Shown: piece by piece, positions 8,851 through 9,983 of the stretch
Layout of the letters: each line of letters begins with the position of its first letter
How positions within the stretch are numbered: position 1 is the first letter of the stretch
Origin: an uncultured Collinsella sp.
GTDB taxonomy: Bacteria > Actinomycetota > Coriobacteriia > Coriobacteriales > Coriobacteriaceae
Reading direction: 5' to 3'
Length of the DNA stretch: 9,983 nt
Assembly: GCA_900549275.1 (NCBI GenBank)
Contig: URNU01000031.1
Location: 1 to 9,983 of the forward strand
Position numbers and translations under genes: made by a program
Notes under the pieces: model-generated
What the model was told of the DNA's origin: nothing
Databases searched by the model: none
What the model saw: only the letters and a program-made list of their open reading frames with translations

Positions 8851-9983
8851 ATGAGCACACAGACCGAGCCCACGCTCGTCACGCAAATCGACTTCGCCCG
8901 CGCCGGACAGATCACACCGCAGATGAAGGAGGTCGCCGAGCGCGAGCATCGCGACCCCGAGTACATCCGCGAACGCGTGGCCGACGGCCGCATCGCCATC
9001 CCCGCCAACATCGTGCACATCAAAAAGGGCATGCGCGCCTTTGGCGTCGGCGAGGGCCTGTCCACCAAGGTCAACGTGAACCTGGGCATCTCGGGCGACA
9101 AGGCCGACGCCGCCGAGGAATGGAAGAAGGTCAAGATCGCCGAGGACTTTGGCGCCGACGCCATCATGGACCTCTCCAACTCGGGCAAGACACGCCAGTT
9201 CCGCCAGCAGCTCATCGACGAGACGCCGCTCATGGTGGGCACCGTCCCCATGTACGACGCCATCGGCTACATGGAAAAGCCGCTGGTCAAGCTTACCAAG
9301 GACGACCTGCTCGAGGTCGTGCGCGCACACGCCGAGGACGGCGTGGACTTTATGACCATCCACTGCGGCATCAATAAATCGGTCATCAAAACTTTCAAGG
9401 AAACCGGCCGCCTTATGAACATCGTCAGCCGCGGCGGCTCGCTGCTGTTTGGATGGATGGAGGTCACCGGCAACGAGAATCCGTTCTACGAGTTCTACGA
9501 CGAGGTGCTCGAAATCTGCCACGAGTACGACGTGACCATCTCGCTCGGCGACTCCTGCCGCCCGGGCTGTCTCTACGATTCCAACGACGCCACCGAGACC
9601 GCCGAGATGATCGAGCTGGGCAAGCTGTGCAAGCGCGCTTGGGCCGCCGGCGTCCAGGTTATGGTCGAGGGCCCGGGCCACATGGCGCTCGACGAGATCG
9701 CCGCCAACATGAAACTGCAGAAGCGCCTGTGCCACAACGCCCCGTTCTATGTGCTCGGGCCGCTGGTGACCGATATCGGCGTAGGCTACGACCACATCAC
9801 CGCTGCCATCGGCGGCGCTATCTCCGCCAGCTCCGGCGCCGACTTCCTGTGCTACGTGACACCGGCCGAGCACCTGTGCCTGCCCAACGCCCAGGACGTG
9901 CTCGATGGCCTCATGGCCACCAAGATCGCCGCACACGCCGCCGATATCGCCAAGAAGGTGCCGCACGCCCGCGACATGGACGA
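8851..9983 (+). CDS. thiC: Phosphomethylpyrimidine synthase, 3' end outside window
   Basis: A radical-SAM enzyme that rearranges aminoimidazole ribotide into hydroxymethylpyrimidine phosphate, the pyrimidine half of thiamine. About 377 residues are visible. Recognised segments include IPANIVH near residue 50, NLGISGDKADAAEEWKK, MDLSNSGKTR, MTIHCGIN, SLGDSCRPGC, VEGPGHMALDEI, and LGPLVTDIGVGYDHITAAIGGA. The protein starts directly at the catalytic part (QIDFARAGQITPQM), so it is the short form without the N-terminal domain seen in E. coli or Bacillus ThiC. The C-terminal cysteines that bind the 4Fe-4S cluster should lie just beyond the window edge and cannot be checked. The ATG at 8851 follows GAAGGGAG by eight bases and sits just after the TPP riboswitch, which both fixes the start and predicts repression by thiamine pyrophosphate. 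Confidence 0.98.
   Translation, partial: MSTQTEPTLVTQIDFARAGQITPQMKEVAEREHRDPEYIRERVADGRIAIPANIVHIKKGMRAFGVGEGLSTKVNVNLGISGDKADAAEEWKKVKIAEDFGADAIMDLSNSGKTRQFRQQLIDETPLMVGTVPMYDAIGYMEKPLVKLTKDDLLEVVRAHAEDGVDFMTIHCGINKSVIKTFKETGRLMNIVSRGGSLLFGWMEVTGNENPFYEFYDEVLEICHEYDVTISLGDSCRPGCLYDSNDATETAEMIELGKLCKRAWAAGVQVMVEGPGHMALDEIAANMKLQKRLCHNAPFYVLGPLVTDIGVGYDHITAAIGGAISASSGADFLCYVTPAEHLCLPNAQDVLDGLMATKIAAHAADIAKKVPHARDMD

Noticed and set aside
8680..9966. Upstream extension of the minus-strand frame antisense to thiC
   Set aside because: Only the last 173 codons (8158-8679) have a start signal and a protein-like sequence; the rest mirrors thiC and crosses its riboswitch.

Overview
The window looks like a GC-rich chromosomal segment of an actinobacterium of the class Coriobacteriia, most likely Collinsella or a close relative. 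This is inference from base composition, codon choice, the short-type ThiC, and a dispersed TTGCGGTGRAATA-type intergenic palindrome that I associate with Collinsella genomes. No 16S or marker search could be run. All recognised genes are housekeeping or metabolic. There is no phage, transposase, CRISPR or defence system.

Layout, left to right: (1) 1-1136, minus strand: argininosuccinate synthase (argG), with its 3' end outside the window. (2) 1137-1690: a long, less GC-rich gap with the argG upstream region and the leader of the next gene. It holds two weak arginine-repressor-like palindromes. (3) 1691-2518, plus: a Cof-type HAD phosphatase. (4) 2519-2793: a convergent intergenic region full of secondary structure. 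It has a perfect 33-bp inverted repeat with a nested hairpin, outer arms that copy the end of the HAD gene in inverted orientation, and then a separate GC-rich terminator. (5) 2794-5544, minus: DNA polymerase I (polA), with intact 5' nuclease and polymerase motifs but an erased proofreading site. (6) 5545-5710: divergent promoter region with a 10-bp perfect palindrome in front of (7) 5711-7108, plus: an M18 metallo-aminopeptidase. (8) 7212-8021, plus: a YaaA-family peroxide-stress protein, with one copy of the intergenic palindrome on each side. (9) 8158-8679, minus: an unrecognised single-pass membrane protein. (10) 8705-8850: thiC promoter and TPP riboswitch. (11) 8851-end, plus: phosphomethylpyrimidine synthase (thiC), cut by the window edge.

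The genes do not form one pathway; each appears to be its own transcription unit, separated by structured intergenic sequence. The clearest regulatory logic is thiamine feedback: a TPP aptamer lies directly on the thiC ribosome-binding site. The most unusual content is non-coding: the 197-bp interrupted palindrome after the HAD gene, and the two related palindromes around yaaA, whose inner stems differ in sequence yet still pair. I did not find a convincing new multi-gene system here.
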